This document shows positions 41,026 through 50,303 of a DNA stretch of 64,000 nt, piece by piece. A program made the translations under genes and the position numbers. Source of the DNA: Nocardia brasiliensis IFM 10847 (lineage in GTDB: Bacteria; Actinomycetota; Actinomycetes; Mycobacteriales; Mycobacteriaceae); the NCBI RefSeq assembly GCF_000710915.1, contig NZ_BAUA01000170.1, forward strand, positions 1 through 64,000. Direction: 5' to 3'. The notes below the pieces were generated by a model that was not told where the DNA came from, made no database searches, and saw only the letters and a list, made by a program, of their open reading frames with translations. Every line of letters starts with the position of its first letter. Position 1 is the first letter of the stretch.

Positions 41026-44000
41026 CTACGCCGAGGGACGCGTGAAACGAAGCGTGACGAGCTGGAAAGGCCGCAGCCGCACGCGCACTCCGCCGGCCTC
41101 CGCCAGCACCGGGGCTTCGCCGGGCAACGGTCGTTCCAGCAGATCGCACACCTGCTGGCCCGTGCTGGCGAAACCCGGGGCGACCAGGGCGGTGGCACGA
41201 CCGCCGTGCGCCTCGTAGAGGCGAAGCACGACATCGCCGCTGCCGTCGTCGGCGAGTTTGACCGCGCTGGTCACCACCGCGTCGTTGTCGACGGTGAACA
41301 GGGGCGCGACCGGCTCGGCGACGCCTGCGGTCGGGCGGGCGAGGTTGATGCGATAGCCCGCGGCGACCGCGTCCCCGATCGAGGCGCCCGGCAAGAGGGC
41401 GTGCCGGAAGTCGTGGGTGCCGTGATCGGTCTCCGGGTCGGGGAACCGCGGCGCGCGCAACAGCGAAGCCCGCACCGTTGTCGTCGTCCCGCCGTCGGGT
41501 CGGACAGTCCGGGTGACGTCGTGACCGTAGGTGGAGTCATTGACCAGCCCAACACCCCAACCGGGTTCGGCGAAGTGCACGAAACGGTGATTGCACGCTT
41601 CGAATTTCGCGTATTCCCAACTGGTATTCGTGTGCGTCGGCCGGTAGAGATGCCCGAACTGGGTCTCGGACGCGTAGCGGTCGGCGTGAATGTCCAGGGG
41701 GAAGGCCAGTTTGAGGAATTTCTCGGTCTCGTACCAGTCGACGCGGGTATCGATATCGAGACTGCGCGCGCCCGCCCGCAGCGTGAGAGCCTGCTCGATC
41801 TTGGACGAACCGAACGAGCGGCCTACCCGCACCACCGCGTCGGTCGGCGAATCAGTCTCCGCTACAACGAAGTCCGCGTCGGTGAGATCGGTGACCCGGT
41901 TACGGTAGAACAGATCGACGTCCCAGGCGTCCCATGAGTTGGGCAGATCCGGATGCAGCTGCAGCAGGTTCGCGGGGCTCTGCGGCGGCAGCGTCTCGCG
42001 CTGCTGAACGAGGTCGAACACCGACACCACGAGACCGCGCGCGTCGATTTCCACCCGCAGCAGGGCGTTGTCGAGCACGAACCCGCCGCCGGCCCGCTCG
42101 GCCACCGTGCACGGCGTCGCCGACTGCTGCGGTCCGGCGCCGCCGGCGGGCACCGCGCGCCAGGCGTGCGGGGCGGGGTTGAAGACATTCGGTCCCGCCT
42201 GATCGCCGCCGAGCTGCCGATGCGCCTGATCGATGAGCGCGGTCAGCTCCGCGGTCACCGCCGCGTGCGTGCGCTCGGCCTCCCGATGCACCCAGGCGAT
42301 CGACGAACCGGGCAGGATGTCGTGGAACTGGTGCAGCAGCACCGTCTTCCAGAGCCGGTCCAGGGCGTCGTACGGGTACTCGGCGCGCTTGCGCACCGTG
42401 GCCGTCGCGGCCCACAGCTCGGCCTCGCGCAGCAGGTGTTCGTTGCGCCGGTTGCCCTGCTTGGTCTTCGCCTGACTCGTGAGGGTGGCACGGTGCAGCT
42501 CGAGGTACAGCTCCCCCACCCATACCGGCGGATTCCGGTACTCCGCCTCGGCCCGCGCGAAGAAGTCGGCGGGCTTGTCCCACAACACCTTCGGCGAACC
42601 TTCCAGGTCTTTCATCCGGGCCGCCTTGGCGATCATCTCGCGCGTCGTCCCGCCGCCGCCATCGCCCCAGCCGGTCGGCGCGAGCGACATCGAGGCCCGT
42701 CCCTTGTCCTTGAAGTTCCTTGCGGCATGCGCGATCTCACGCCCAGCCATGGAGCAGTTGTAGGTGTCGACCGGCGGGAAGTGGGTGAAGATGCGGGTGC
42801 CGTCGATGCCCTCCCACAGGAAGGTGTGATGCGGGAACTTGTTGATCTGACTCCAGGAAATCTTCTGTGTCAGCAACCATTTCGATCCGGCCGCCTTGAT
42901 GATCTGCGGCAGCCCGGCTGCGAAACCGAAGGTGTCCGGCAACCAAGCCTCTTCGTTCTCGATCCCGAACTCCGCCAGGAAGAACCGTTTTCCGTGCACG
43001 AACTGACGCGCCATCGCCTCGGAGCCCGGCATATTGGTATCCGCCTCGACCCACATTCCGCCCGCGGGCACGAACCGCCCTTCGGCCACGGCCGCTTTGA
43101 CCTTCGCATACACCTCGGGGCGGTGCTGTTTGACGAAGTCGTACTGCGCCGCCTGCGACATCGTGTAGACGAACTCGGGGTCGTCGGCCAGCAGGGCCGT
43201 CATGTTCGCGGTCGTACGAGCCACCTTGCGGACGGTCTCGCGCAGCGGCCACAGCCAGGCCGAATCGATATGGGCGTGCCCCACCGCCGAGATCCGATGC
43301 GCCGACGGTATCGCGGGCTTGGCCAGCGCCTCGGCCAGGCAGGCGCGCGCCGCGGCGGCGGTGCCGGGCACGTCCTGCAGATCGATGGCGTCCAGCGCGC
43401 GCTCGATCGCGCGCACGATGTCGTAGCGGCGGGCAGGATCCTCGGGCATCTCGTGCATCAGTTCACCGAGCACCTCGAGGTCCTGCACCAGGTGCCAGAC
43501 GTCGTCGTGGAAGACCGCGAGATCCATTCGGCCGAGCCGATATTGCGGGTCGGTGCCCGCGGTCGACTTCTCGCCCAGCGGCGTCGGCGCGAAGAACGGG
43601 ATGATCGGGTTCGACGCCGCTTCGACATGCAGCAGCACATGCTCGCCGCCCACCGCGGGAGAACCCACCCGCACCCACTGGTTGCGCGGGTGCAGCCCCT
43701 TCACCGGCGACCCGTCCGGCCGGTACACCAGGCCCTCGCACTGGAAGCCGGGCATGTTCCGGTCGAAGCCGAGATCGATGATCGCCTCGACGGTCTTACC
43801 CGCCCACGCCGCAGGCACGGTGCCCTCGACCGTGAGCCAGCTGGTGCCCCACGGCGCACCCCAGGGCGCGCCCGGCGCGGTGGGCGTCCGCGGCGCGGCC
43901 AGCCCCTCGGCCACCGGTACCGGCTCGTCCGGTGCGACCCAGATGGACACCTGCATCGGCACCGATGCGCCGTAGATCGCGGGTGTGATCCGTTCGCCGA

Positions 44001-44046
44001 GCACTCGCCCGAGGCGATCTTCGATCAATCGACGGTCGTCGTGCAT
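41026..44046 (-). CDS. Alpha-mannosidase, glycoside hydrolase family 38
   Basis: A 1006-residue retaining glycosidase of normal GH38 length. After an N-terminal beta domain, the catalytic domain has the zinc motif GHAHIDSAWLWPLRETVRK (about 260-280), the nucleophile segment GGMWVEADTNMPGSEAM (about 340) and LLHQFHDILPGSSI (about 600), followed by the C-terminal beta domains. No signal peptide is present, so it acts in the cytosol, removing alpha-mannosyl residues from oligosaccharides or recycled glycans. The ATG at 44046 follows GGGAG; one at 44061 precedes that site. Confidence 0.95.
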   Translation of the reverse strand: MHDDRRLIEDRLGRVLGERITPAIYGASVPMQVSIWVAPDEPVPVAEGLAAPRTPTAPGAPWGAPWGTSWLTVEGTVPAAWAGKTVEAIIDLGFDRNMPGFQCEGLVYRPDGSPVKGLHPRNQWVRVGSPAVGGEHVLLHVEAASNPIIPFFAPTPLGEKSTAGTDPQYRLGRMDLAVFHDDVWHLVQDLEVLGELMHEMPEDPARRYDIVRAIERALDAIDLQDVPGTAAAARACLAEALAKPAIPSAHRISAVGHAHIDSAWLWPLRETVRKVARTTANMTALLADDPEFVYTMSQAAQYDFVKQHRPEVYAKVKAAVAEGRFVPAGGMWVEADTNMPGSEAMARQFVHGKRFFLAEFGIENEEAWLPDTFGFAAGLPQIIKAAGSKWLLTQKISWSQINKFPHHTFLWEGIDGTRIFTHFPPVDTYNCSMAGREIAHAARNFKDKGRASMSLAPTGWGDGGGGTTREMIAKAARMKDLEGSPKVLWDKPADFFARAEAEYRNPPVWVGELYLELHRATLTSQAKTKQGNRRNEHLLREAELWAATATVRKRAEYPYDALDRLWKTVLLHQFHDILPGSSIAWVHREAERTHAAVTAELTALIDQAHRQLGGDQAGPNVFNPAPHAWRAVPAGGAGPQQSATPCTVAERAGGGFVLDNALLRVEIDARGLVVSVFDLVQQRETLPPQSPANLLQLHPDLPNSWDAWDVDLFYRNRVTDLTDADFVVAETDSPTDAVVRVGRSFGSSKIEQALTLRAGARSLDIDTRVDWYETEKFLKLAFPLDIHADRYASETQFGHLYRPTHTNTSWEYAKFEACNHRFVHFAEPGWGVGLVNDSTYGHDVTRTVRPDGGTTTTVRASLLRAPRFPDPETDHGTHDFRHALLPGASIGDAVAAGYRINLARPTAGVAEPVAPLFTVDNDAVVTSAVKLADDGSGDVVLRLYEAHGGRATALVAPGFASTGQQVCDLLERPLPGEAPVLAEAGGVRVRLRPFQLVTLRFTRPSA

Positions 44047-44166
44047 GGCGGTGGCTCCCATCGGATCAGGCGCTGATCATCGATCTGCCCCATTCTCCGT
44101 GATGGTGCTGTGCCCGCCCGGAATTCCCGGGAAACGGCGGTTCGGCGGCACGGGCGGGCCGGACCG

Positions 44167-45138
44167 CTACGCCTGTCGTCGTCTGCGCGCCTTCAACCTG
44201 CGCCGGGCCAGGAATCCGAACACCAGCATCATGATCGTGCCGCTCGCCGGCGCTTTGATGACCGAGCGGGTGTGCGGCGCGTACCTGGCCGCGGTGTCGT
44301 CGGCCTCCAGCCAGCCGGTGTACTGACCGATCTCGACGCCGATGAGCTTGGGGTTGTACGAATGGGCGAGCAAGCCCGCCCGGCGACCGCCGGGTGGCAG
44401 ACCGCCCGGCGCGAACAGCTCGATACCGGCTTCGCCGCTACCGGTCACCTCGACCGGCAGCACCATCGGATAGCCGTCGGCATCCCGGTAGCCGAGTAGC
44501 CGATACGGCAGCCGCGCAATCTGATTCGCCGATTTCAGCACGTCCACCCGGGGCACGATGCCCTTCGCCGGACGGATCTGCGGCGGCACCTGCTCGACCG
44601 GCAGCGGCGCGCCGTAGACCACCGGCCGTTCGGCGGCGTGCAGGTCGGGCCAGCACACGATCCGGGTCACCGTGACCTCGACGAGCACGCGATCGTCGTA
44701 GTAGGCGCGCAGCCAGCGGTCCCAGAAGGCGCCGCGGCGCCGCTCGCCCATGAACGGCGCGGACTTGGCGCCGATCTCGTCGAGCACCGCCCGGTCGGGT
44801 TCGGGATCGAAACGGGCCGTGCCTTGCACGAGCACGTAGCGCCGATTGGCCGGATCGCCGAGACCGTGTGCGCGACTGTGAAAGGCCAGGGCGACTTTGG
44901 GCTCGCGCTCGATCCGATCCAATTTACGGCCCATGCCGAGCGAGGTGGTGAAACCGATTGTCCCCGTTGCTCGATCACGCAAACCAATGGGCGAGACCGC
45001 GGTGACCACCGCGCCCGCGGCCGGGGTGGAATAGACGAGGCCGGCGGTGAGATCGCCGGCGAGGATGTCATCGATCTCGTCCGGCCAGGTCACCGACCCG
45101 GCTCGAGCGCGACCATTGATGTCGAGAGCATGCGACAT
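44167..45138 (-). CDS. FMN split-barrel (pyridoxamine 5'-phosphate oxidase-like) protein
   Basis: A 323-residue protein. The first half (ILAGDLTAGLVYSTPAAGAVVTAVSPIGLRDRATGTIGFTTSLGMGRKLDRIEREPKVALAFHS) is the split-barrel that binds FMN or F420 in PPOX-like enzymes. The second half, from about 200, is longer than usual and ends in a hydrophobic segment (SGTIMMLVFGFLARRRLKARRRR), possibly a membrane tail. The start at 45138 is preceded by AAGGGGGAT; an upstream ATG lacks this. It may act with the oxidase upstream on the same strand (91 bp gap). Substrate unknown. Confidence 0.85.
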   Translation of the reverse strand: MSHALDINGRARAGSVTWPDEIDDILAGDLTAGLVYSTPAAGAVVTAVSPIGLRDRATGTIGFTTSLGMGRKLDRIEREPKVALAFHSRAHGLGDPANRRYVLVQGTARFDPEPDRAVLDEIGAKSAPFMGERRRGAFWDRWLRAYYDDRVLVEVTVTRIVCWPDLHAAERPVVYGAPLPVEQVPPQIRPAKGIVPRVDVLKSANQIARLPYRLLGYRDADGYPMVLPVEVTGSGEAGIELFAPGGLPPGGRRAGLLAHSYNPKLIGVEIGQYTGWLEADDTAARYAPHTRSVIKAPASGTIMMLVFGFLARRRLKARRRRQA

Positions 45139-45229
45139 GACGTAATCCCCCTTGTGGAACGGCATTTCGAACTGACATCGAGAACCGGCGTGGCCGCGGC
45201 CGCGGCTGCGGCCACCTACGGTGGGTTGT

Positions 45230-46678
45230 TCAGCGGCCGGACTTCGGGTCGAGGACCGGGAAGTTGCTGCGGAACACACCGTGCGGGTCCGTGCCGCGCT
45301 TGATATCGCGCAGCCGGGCCAGCGTGTCGGGCGTGAAGGCGTCCGCGGCGGTCTGGCCGGGACCCAGCAGGGTCAGCGGCGTCCGGCGGCTGCGGGACGA
45401 ATCCAGGGCCGTGAGGTAGTCCGCCATCCGAGTCTCGTTGGCGGCGGCCATATCCGGCGTGACCTCGGGTGCGATCAGGCCGATGTAGTACGGGGCGGTG
45501 ACGGTGCCGGCCGGAGTGTCGGACGCGCGCGCGAGGCGGCCGCCGAGATGGCGTACCTGCACCGCGGCGACCGGCGCCATCGGCTTACCCAGCAGGCCCG
45601 CGACGTCCGCGTCGGTGAGCCCGTTCAGCAGTTCGATCTGCGAGCGGATCGGACTGGGCTCGGCGGGTTCACCGGTGATGGTGCCCAATTCGGCGACCGG
45701 CAGCACCCTGCGGGTATCGCGCATCTTGCCGTCGATACCGTCGAACGGACGCAGCAGCGCCTGCGCGGCCGCCTCGTCGCCGAGATAGGTGACGTCGAGG
45801 CCGACCATCGGTGGGGCGCCGTCGAATTGGAGCAGGCTCCACCAGAGCGTCAGCTCGTCCGGAGCCGTCGCGGTCACCTCGCGGAAGGCGGCCATCACCT
45901 GCGGCGCCCGGTCGGCGGACCACAGCACCTTGCCGCCGTACAGGGCGGGGGCCGGGTGCAATCCGAACTCGATCGTGGTGACCAGCGCGTAGTCGCCGCC
46001 ACCACCGCGCAGTGCCCAGAACAGATCCGGCTCCGTCGCGGCCGTCACCCGCCGGGTGCGTCCGTCGGCGTCGATGATCTCGAACGCGGTGACGCTGTCG
46101 GCGGCCCAGCCGAATTTGCGTGCGAACCAGCTCAATCCGCCGCCGAGGGTGTACCCCGTGATGCCGACGCCCGGCGCGCTGCCCGCCACCCCGGTCAATC
46201 CGTGTGAGCTCGCGATCTCCTGCACCTGTCCCCAGGAGACGCCGGCGCCCACCCGGGCGGTGCGCGCGACCGGATCGACGCGGATCTCGTTCAGCCGCTT
46301 GGTACGTACCAGAATCGTTCCGTTCACCGCCGGCGAGGGATTGTGTCCGTTCGGCTGGACTGCCACAGTGCTGCCGGCATCTTTGGCATACCGCACCAGC
46401 GCAGTGGCATCCTCGACGTCGGCGAGTTCGACGACGGCGCGCACCGACTGGTCGACCGTCAGATTCCACGGCTTACGAGCGAGGTCGAACCCCTCGTCGC
46501 CGGGCAGCAGCACCCGCCCGCGCACGGCGGATCGCAACTTCGAATCATCACCGGGGGCAGCCTCCGTACCGGACCCGTCGGTCGTGCACGCCGCCACCGC
46601 GAGCCCGCTGCCGACCACCAGCAAGCGGCGGCGGCTCAGCTCGAACGACCCGCCCTTACCGTCCTGACCTGCACTCAT
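45230..46678 (-). CDS. FAD-linked oxidase, berberine-bridge-enzyme-like, exported
   Basis: A 482-residue FAD-binding PCMH-type oxidase. The N-terminus SRRRLLVVGSGLAVAACTT carries a Tat motif and the lipobox VAAC, so it is likely a lipoprotein exported folded with its flavin. The FAD domain shows VAVQPNGHNPSPAVNGTILVRTKRLNEI (with the His that can bond FAD) and GVGITGYTLGGGLSWFARKFG; the Cys used for a second flavin bond in bicovalent members is absent. It oxidises an alcohol, sugar or alkaloid-like substrate that cannot be named. It is divergent from a TetR gene with two inverted repeats between. Confidence 0.92.
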   Translation of the reverse strand: MSAGQDGKGGSFELSRRRLLVVGSGLAVAACTTDGSGTEAAPGDDSKLRSAVRGRVLLPGDEGFDLARKPWNLTVDQSVRAVVELADVEDATALVRYAKDAGSTVAVQPNGHNPSPAVNGTILVRTKRLNEIRVDPVARTARVGAGVSWGQVQEIASSHGLTGVAGSAPGVGITGYTLGGGLSWFARKFGWAADSVTAFEIIDADGRTRRVTAATEPDLFWALRGGGGDYALVTTIEFGLHPAPALYGGKVLWSADRAPQVMAAFREVTATAPDELTLWWSLLQFDGAPPMVGLDVTYLGDEAAAQALLRPFDGIDGKMRDTRRVLPVAELGTITGEPAEPSPIRSQIELLNGLTDADVAGLLGKPMAPVAAVQVRHLGGRLARASDTPAGTVTAPYYIGLIAPEVTPDMAAANETRMADYLTALDSSRSRRTPLTLLGPGQTAADAFTPDTLARLRDIKRGTDPHGVFRSNFPVLDPKSGR

Positions 46679-46700
46679 TCTATTCCTTCCACGAGGTTCA

Positions 46701-46764
46701 TTACGAAACGATACGCACTCGTTTCATAATTGGAGATGCGATACAGAACACGCTTGTTTCGTAA
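46701..46764. promoter_or_regulatory. Two TetR operator candidates
   Basis: Site 1 is TTACGAAACGA-N7-TCGTTTCATAA (46701-46729), 11-bp arms with one mismatch. Site 2 is ATGCGATACAG-N7-TTGTTTCGTAA (46736-46764), a weaker copy with the same spacer. Both lie between the divergent starts at 46678 and 46789, so the TetR protein probably represses itself and the FAD oxidase. Confidence 0.75.
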
Positions 46765-46788
46765 CTCCCGCACCGCTACGCTGTCGGT

Positions 46789-47433
46789 GTGTCGACACAA
46801 CAGAGCGGCGAACCCAAGGCGAAACCCGGTGGCAGGCCCCGGGATCCGGATCGCGATCGCGCGCTGCTGGCCGCCGTCAGCGAAATCCTGCCCGAGGTCG
46901 GCTACGACCGGCTGACCATGGACGCCGTCGCGGCCCGGGCCGGCGCGGGCCGGGCCACCGTGTATCGACGCTGGAAGGACAAGTCGGAGCTGGTCCGCGA
47001 CGCGATCCAGGCGCTGAGCTGGGACGAGCCGCTGCCCGACACCGGCAGCCTGCGTTCGGATCTGATCGCCGTGGGCGCCATGTATCTCGACCCGAGCAGT
47101 CAACGGGATTCGATCCTGTCCGCGATCGCATCGGCGATCAAACGCGATCAGCAATTGCGCGAAACCGTCGAACGCGTCATCTCGCAACCGCGCCGGGCGG
47201 CCTATGCCGCCATCGTGAATCGGGCGTGTGAACGCGGCGAGATCGCGCCGGGAGCCGATACCGAACTCATCGCCGACGTCGTGCCCGCGATGATCTTCTA
47301 TCGCCTGCTCGACAAGGAAGAACCAATGGAGGGCGCATATTTCGAGCGGGTGATCGATTCCCTGGTCATCCCGTTGCTCACAGGATATGCGGGCGCGCGC
47401 CCGCTCGGCGCGACCGAGAAAACTGACAATTAG
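46789..47433 (+). CDS. TetR-family transcriptional regulator
   Basis: A 214-residue regulator: helix-turn-helix LTMDAVAARAGAGRATVYRRWKDKSELVRDAI (about 43-74) preceded by a basic RPRDPDRDRALL segment, and a C-terminal ligand domain of the TetR_C type (LRETVERVISQPRRAAYAAIVNRACERGEI). The GTG at 46789 starts the frame and has no clear ribosome site, so translation may be leaderless. It is divergent from the FAD-linked oxidase and followed 27 bp later by an NAD(P)-binding reductase, which it probably also controls. Confidence 0.92.
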   Translation: MSTQQSGEPKAKPGGRPRDPDRDRALLAAVSEILPEVGYDRLTMDAVAARAGAGRATVYRRWKDKSELVRDAIQALSWDEPLPDTGSLRSDLIAVGAMYLDPSSQRDSILSAIASAIKRDQQLRETVERVISQPRRAAYAAIVNRACERGEIAPGADTELIADVVPAMIFYRLLDKEEPMEGAYFERVIDSLVIPLLTGYAGARPLGATEKTDN

Positions 47434-47459
47434 CTGTATCAGCTGGTGGGAGAAGCAAG

Positions 47460-48143
47460 ATGAGGTTTGTTGTATTCGGTGCCAGCGGGCCGACCGGACT
47501 ACAGGTCATCCAGCAGGCGATAGACAAGGGTTATGAAGTGACCGCGGCGGTCCGCCGACCCGGCGAATTCCCGCTCACCGCACCGAATTTGCGAGTAGTC
47601 CAGGTGGACGCGCTCGACGCCGAATCGGTGAAGAACGCGGTGGCCGGCCAGGATGCGGTGATATCCATTCTCGGCGGTAAATACACGATGAAGCCCGTAT
47701 CGATATTCTCCGAAGGTCTGGGAAATATCCTGCCCGCCATGCGGACTCATGGCGTCCGCCGTCTGGTGTGCGTCAGCTCCGTCTGCGTCGCGGGTAAGGC
47801 CGCGCCGGGCGAGACGTTCCTCTTCCGCACGGTCCTGCTGCCCATCCTGCTCACCCTGGGCCGCACCGCGTACTTCGACATGGGCCGCATGGAGGACATC
47901 GTCAAGAACAGCGGCCTGGACTGGACGATCGTGCGCGCCTCGGGCCTGTTCGACGCCGACCGGGTCACCGACTACACGATCGGCCCGTCGGGCATCCCCG
48001 GCCGCTACACCGCACGCGCCGACCTGGCGGACGCGCTGTTGCGCGAGGTGATGGAGAACCGGAACGTCAAAGCGTCGGTCGACGTGGTCACCACCGAGGG
48101 CGTGCCACGACTGACCGACAGCTTCAAGCGCGGGCAGAAGTAA
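47460..48143 (+). CDS. NAD(P)-binding atypical short-chain reductase
   Basis: A 227-residue protein with the Rossmann start MRFVVFGASGPTGLQVIQQAIDKGYEVTAAVRRP (GxxGxxG), the DAVISILGG strand and RLVCVSSVCV. It lacks the full catalytic YxxxK, so it belongs to the NmrA/NAD(P)H-binding (PF13460) atypical SDR group, which includes biliverdin or flavin reductases and redox sensors. GGGAGAAGCAAG precedes the ATG, and the TetR gene is 27 bp upstream, suggesting one transcript. Confidence 0.9.
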   Translation: MRFVVFGASGPTGLQVIQQAIDKGYEVTAAVRRPGEFPLTAPNLRVVQVDALDAESVKNAVAGQDAVISILGGKYTMKPVSIFSEGLGNILPAMRTHGVRRLVCVSSVCVAGKAAPGETFLFRTVLLPILLTLGRTAYFDMGRMEDIVKNSGLDWTIVRASGLFDADRVTDYTIGPSGIPGRYTARADLADALLREVMENRNVKASVDVVTTEGVPRLTDSFKRGQK

Positions 48144-48176
48144 CCGCCCCCGATGACCCGGCGAGGCAGTGCGCCG

Positions 48177-48890
48177 TCAGCCCGTATCGACCATCGGGTG
48201 GTGCGCTGCGGGGTAGGCGTCACTGACGAGTTTGAAGCCGACACCGCGCACGGAGATGATCCACTCGCTGGCGCCGAGCTTGGCGCGCAGGCTGCTGACG
48301 TGCGTATCGGCGGTGCGGCGCGACCAGTTGTGGCCCCACACCGCGCGCATGATCTCGGCCCGCGGCACCACCCGCCCGCTGTTCTCCGCCAGCAGGACCA
48401 GCAGGTCGAACTCCTTGCGGGTGAGCGCGATCCGGCGGCCGAACACGGTGACCTCGCGGGCCAGCGCGTCGATGCGCAGCGGTCCGTGCTCGAGCGCGGG
48501 TTCGGCCCGGCGCACCCGGGCCGACCGGCGCCACATCAGCGCCTCGACCCGGGCCGCGAGTTCACGGAAGTGATAGGGCTTGGCGATGTAGTCGTCGGCC
48601 CCGGCCTGCAATGCGAGCACGCAATCCAGTTCCGACTTCCGCTCCGCGGTGACGATTATCGGTACGCCGCACTCGGCGACACTCCGGCATACGTAAAGAC
48701 CATCCATATCCGGCAGTTCGAGACTCACGATAACCAGGTCGTAAGCGGTACACGCGTCCACCGCAGCCAGACCGGAATCGGCCTCCGCAACTTCGTAGCC
48801 ATGCCGGGTCATATATTTGGCAAGTTCCGCTCGCGATGCCGGGTTGCCGTCGACAATCAGGATTCGTTGCCCAACAGACCACCTCGTCAT
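48177..48890 (-). CDS. OmpR-type response regulator lacking the phosphoacceptor Asp
   Basis: A 237-residue two-domain regulator. The receiver starts ILIVDGNPASR. Where the phosphorylated Asp is expected, the strand reads DLVIVSLELPDMDG, giving Ser56. Thr81 and Lys104 (ADDYIAKPY) are kept, but only one of the two acidic pocket residues (Asp14). The C-terminal winged helix (ITLTRKEFDLL-type segment through TADTHVSSLRAKLG...ISVRGVGFKL) is intact. No histidine kinase is nearby. It should work without phosphorylation, perhaps by binding a small molecule as JadR1 of Streptomyces venezuelae does. It sits at the edge of the polyketide cluster. Confidence 0.9.
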   Translation of the reverse strand: MTRWSVGQRILIVDGNPASRAELAKYMTRHGYEVAEADSGLAAVDACTAYDLVIVSLELPDMDGLYVCRSVAECGVPIIVTAERKSELDCVLALQAGADDYIAKPYHFRELAARVEALMWRRSARVRRAEPALEHGPLRIDALAREVTVFGRRIALTRKEFDLLVLLAENSGRVVPRAEIMRAVWGHNWSRRTADTHVSSLRAKLGASEWIISVRGVGFKLVSDAYPAAHHPMVDTG

Positions 48891-49566
48891 CGCGCCCGTA
48901 CTTCGCTCACCCTGGTGAGTAATCGGGCCCTGTGTCGACTTCCGCTGTCCGGACTGCACGTCGAAATACCCCCCAAACTTTCCCGCATTGGAGCACGGCG
49001 ACCGATAAAACCGCGCCCCAGCTGGGACGCCCGTCGGACCGGAGGTCGCCGTCCGACGGCAAGGCCGACAGTACCACAGGGGTTAGGTCCGAGCCTGACC
49101 ACGAAAGTGTGGGCACCACTACGAGTTACGCGGCACGACAAGTTTAGTTCGTATTGTTCGAAAACTGAGCCAATAGCTTGTCATCTACTATCCGCGACGC
49201 GCGGTAATCCTGCGCGTATATCGACATACGTTGTGTCACATGACAATACGAAGACCTCGGATCATCCCATCTGATAGGATCTCCGGGCATCATGGAGCGA
49301 ACGGAGGGCACTGCCAAATCAACACTGCCACAACATAATTCGACCTCTCTCTAGAGTACCCCAGCCCAGCTGCCCAGCGTCGAGCGGCCCGGCTATCGCG
49401 TATCACATTCCGGCCACGGAGCACGCGGCGTGCCACCCGGACAGGAAAGGCCCGCGCGACAAGTAATTCCACAAGAACTGTGCAGCCGAGCCCGACGGCG
49501 CGTCCGTCGGAGCAATGCGCTCACCCACCGCAATCTGCAGTACGAGCTGTGATGTATCGGGGGATC
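48891..49566. promoter_or_regulatory. Long divergent regulatory region between the two response regulators
   Basis: It spans 676 bp without a supported gene and is AT-richer in its middle. I see CTCACC-CT-GGTGAG (48906-48919) just upstream of the first regulator; a 9-bp perfect hairpin, CCGTCGGAC / GTCCGACGG (49031-49059); the palindrome CCCAGCTGGG (49017-49026); and TTCGTATTGT (49148-49157) repeated inverted as ACAATACGAA (49243-49252). These are candidate binding sites for the two flanking regulators. Confidence 0.5.
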
Positions 49567-50298
49567 ATGGAGCTACAAAGTTTCGACGCCGACCGGTCGG
49601 CGAGCCACCATATTCTATTGGTGGAAAGCAATGAGGCAGAACGGCGGTCGCTTACCGAGCGACTCGTTCGGCACGGTTACACGGTGACCGCGGTCGATAC
49701 CGCGGGCAGCGCGCTGGAGTGTTACCACAATGCCGATCTGGTGCTGCTCGACGTCGATCTGTCCGATCTCGACGGCATCGAGGTATGCCGTGCCATCCGG
49801 GATACCAGCGCCGTTCCGATCATCATCGTGACCGCCCGGGATTCGGTCCTGGATCGCGTGCTCGGATTGCGTTCCGGCGCGGACGACTACATCACCAAAC
49901 CGTACGGAGCGCGAGAATTGATCGCGCGGATCCAAGCGGTATTGCGCCGATTCGTGCCCGATGAATGTATGGCGCCCACGCCGGTCACGGCGACCTCTAT
50001 CCGGCACGGCCCGCTGTCCGTCGACGCCGACGCCCGACGTGTCGAATTGGCCGGTGATCTCGTCAAGACGACGAGAAAGGAATTCGACCTGCTGTACCTG
50101 CTCGCCTCCAACCCGGGCAAGGTCATCGAGCGCAGCACGATCACCGAGGAGATCTGGGACGGCACGCTGTCGAGCCGGACCGTGGACACTCATATCAACA
50201 GCCTCCGCAAGAAGCTGGGCACGAGCGAGTGGATCGTCACCGTGCGCGGTATCGGCTTCCGCTTCATCGGACACCGATACGACGCACAGCACGCGTAG
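49567..50298 (+). CDS. OmpR-type response regulator (orphan, altered acidic pocket)
   Basis: A 243-residue regulator with receiver and winged-helix domains. The phosphoacceptor Asp62 (DLVLLDVDLSDLDG) and Lys in YITKPYG are present, but the acidic pair normally VDD reads VES (Glu20-Ser21), so metal binding and phosphorylation may be weakened. The C-terminal effector (KTTRKEFDLLYLLASNPGKVIERSTITEEIWDG...VRGIGFRF) is intact. It is a paralogue of the divergent regulator at 48.2 kb, as their effector ends are closely alike. No kinase is adjacent. GGGGGATC precedes the ATG; an in-frame ATG at 49552 is possible. Confidence 0.9.
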   Translation: MELQSFDADRSASHHILLVESNEAERRSLTERLVRHGYTVTAVDTAGSALECYHNADLVLLDVDLSDLDGIEVCRAIRDTSAVPIIIVTARDSVLDRVLGLRSGADDYITKPYGARELIARIQAVLRRFVPDECMAPTPVTATSIRHGPLSVDADARRVELAGDLVKTTRKEFDLLYLLASNPGKVIERSTITEEIWDGTLSSRTVDTHINSLRKKLGTSEWIVTVRGIGFRFIGHRYDAQHA

Positions 50299-50303
50299 CC
50301 CGG

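Noticed and set aside
41953..44076. Plus-strand 707-codon frame
   Set aside because: It is the antisense of the GH38 alpha-mannosidase, whose zinc and nucleophile motifs are clear.
44167..45138. F420-dependent oxidoreductase assignment for the split-barrel protein
   Set aside because: The split-barrel is clear, but I cannot distinguish FMN from F420 binding by eye, so I kept the general name.
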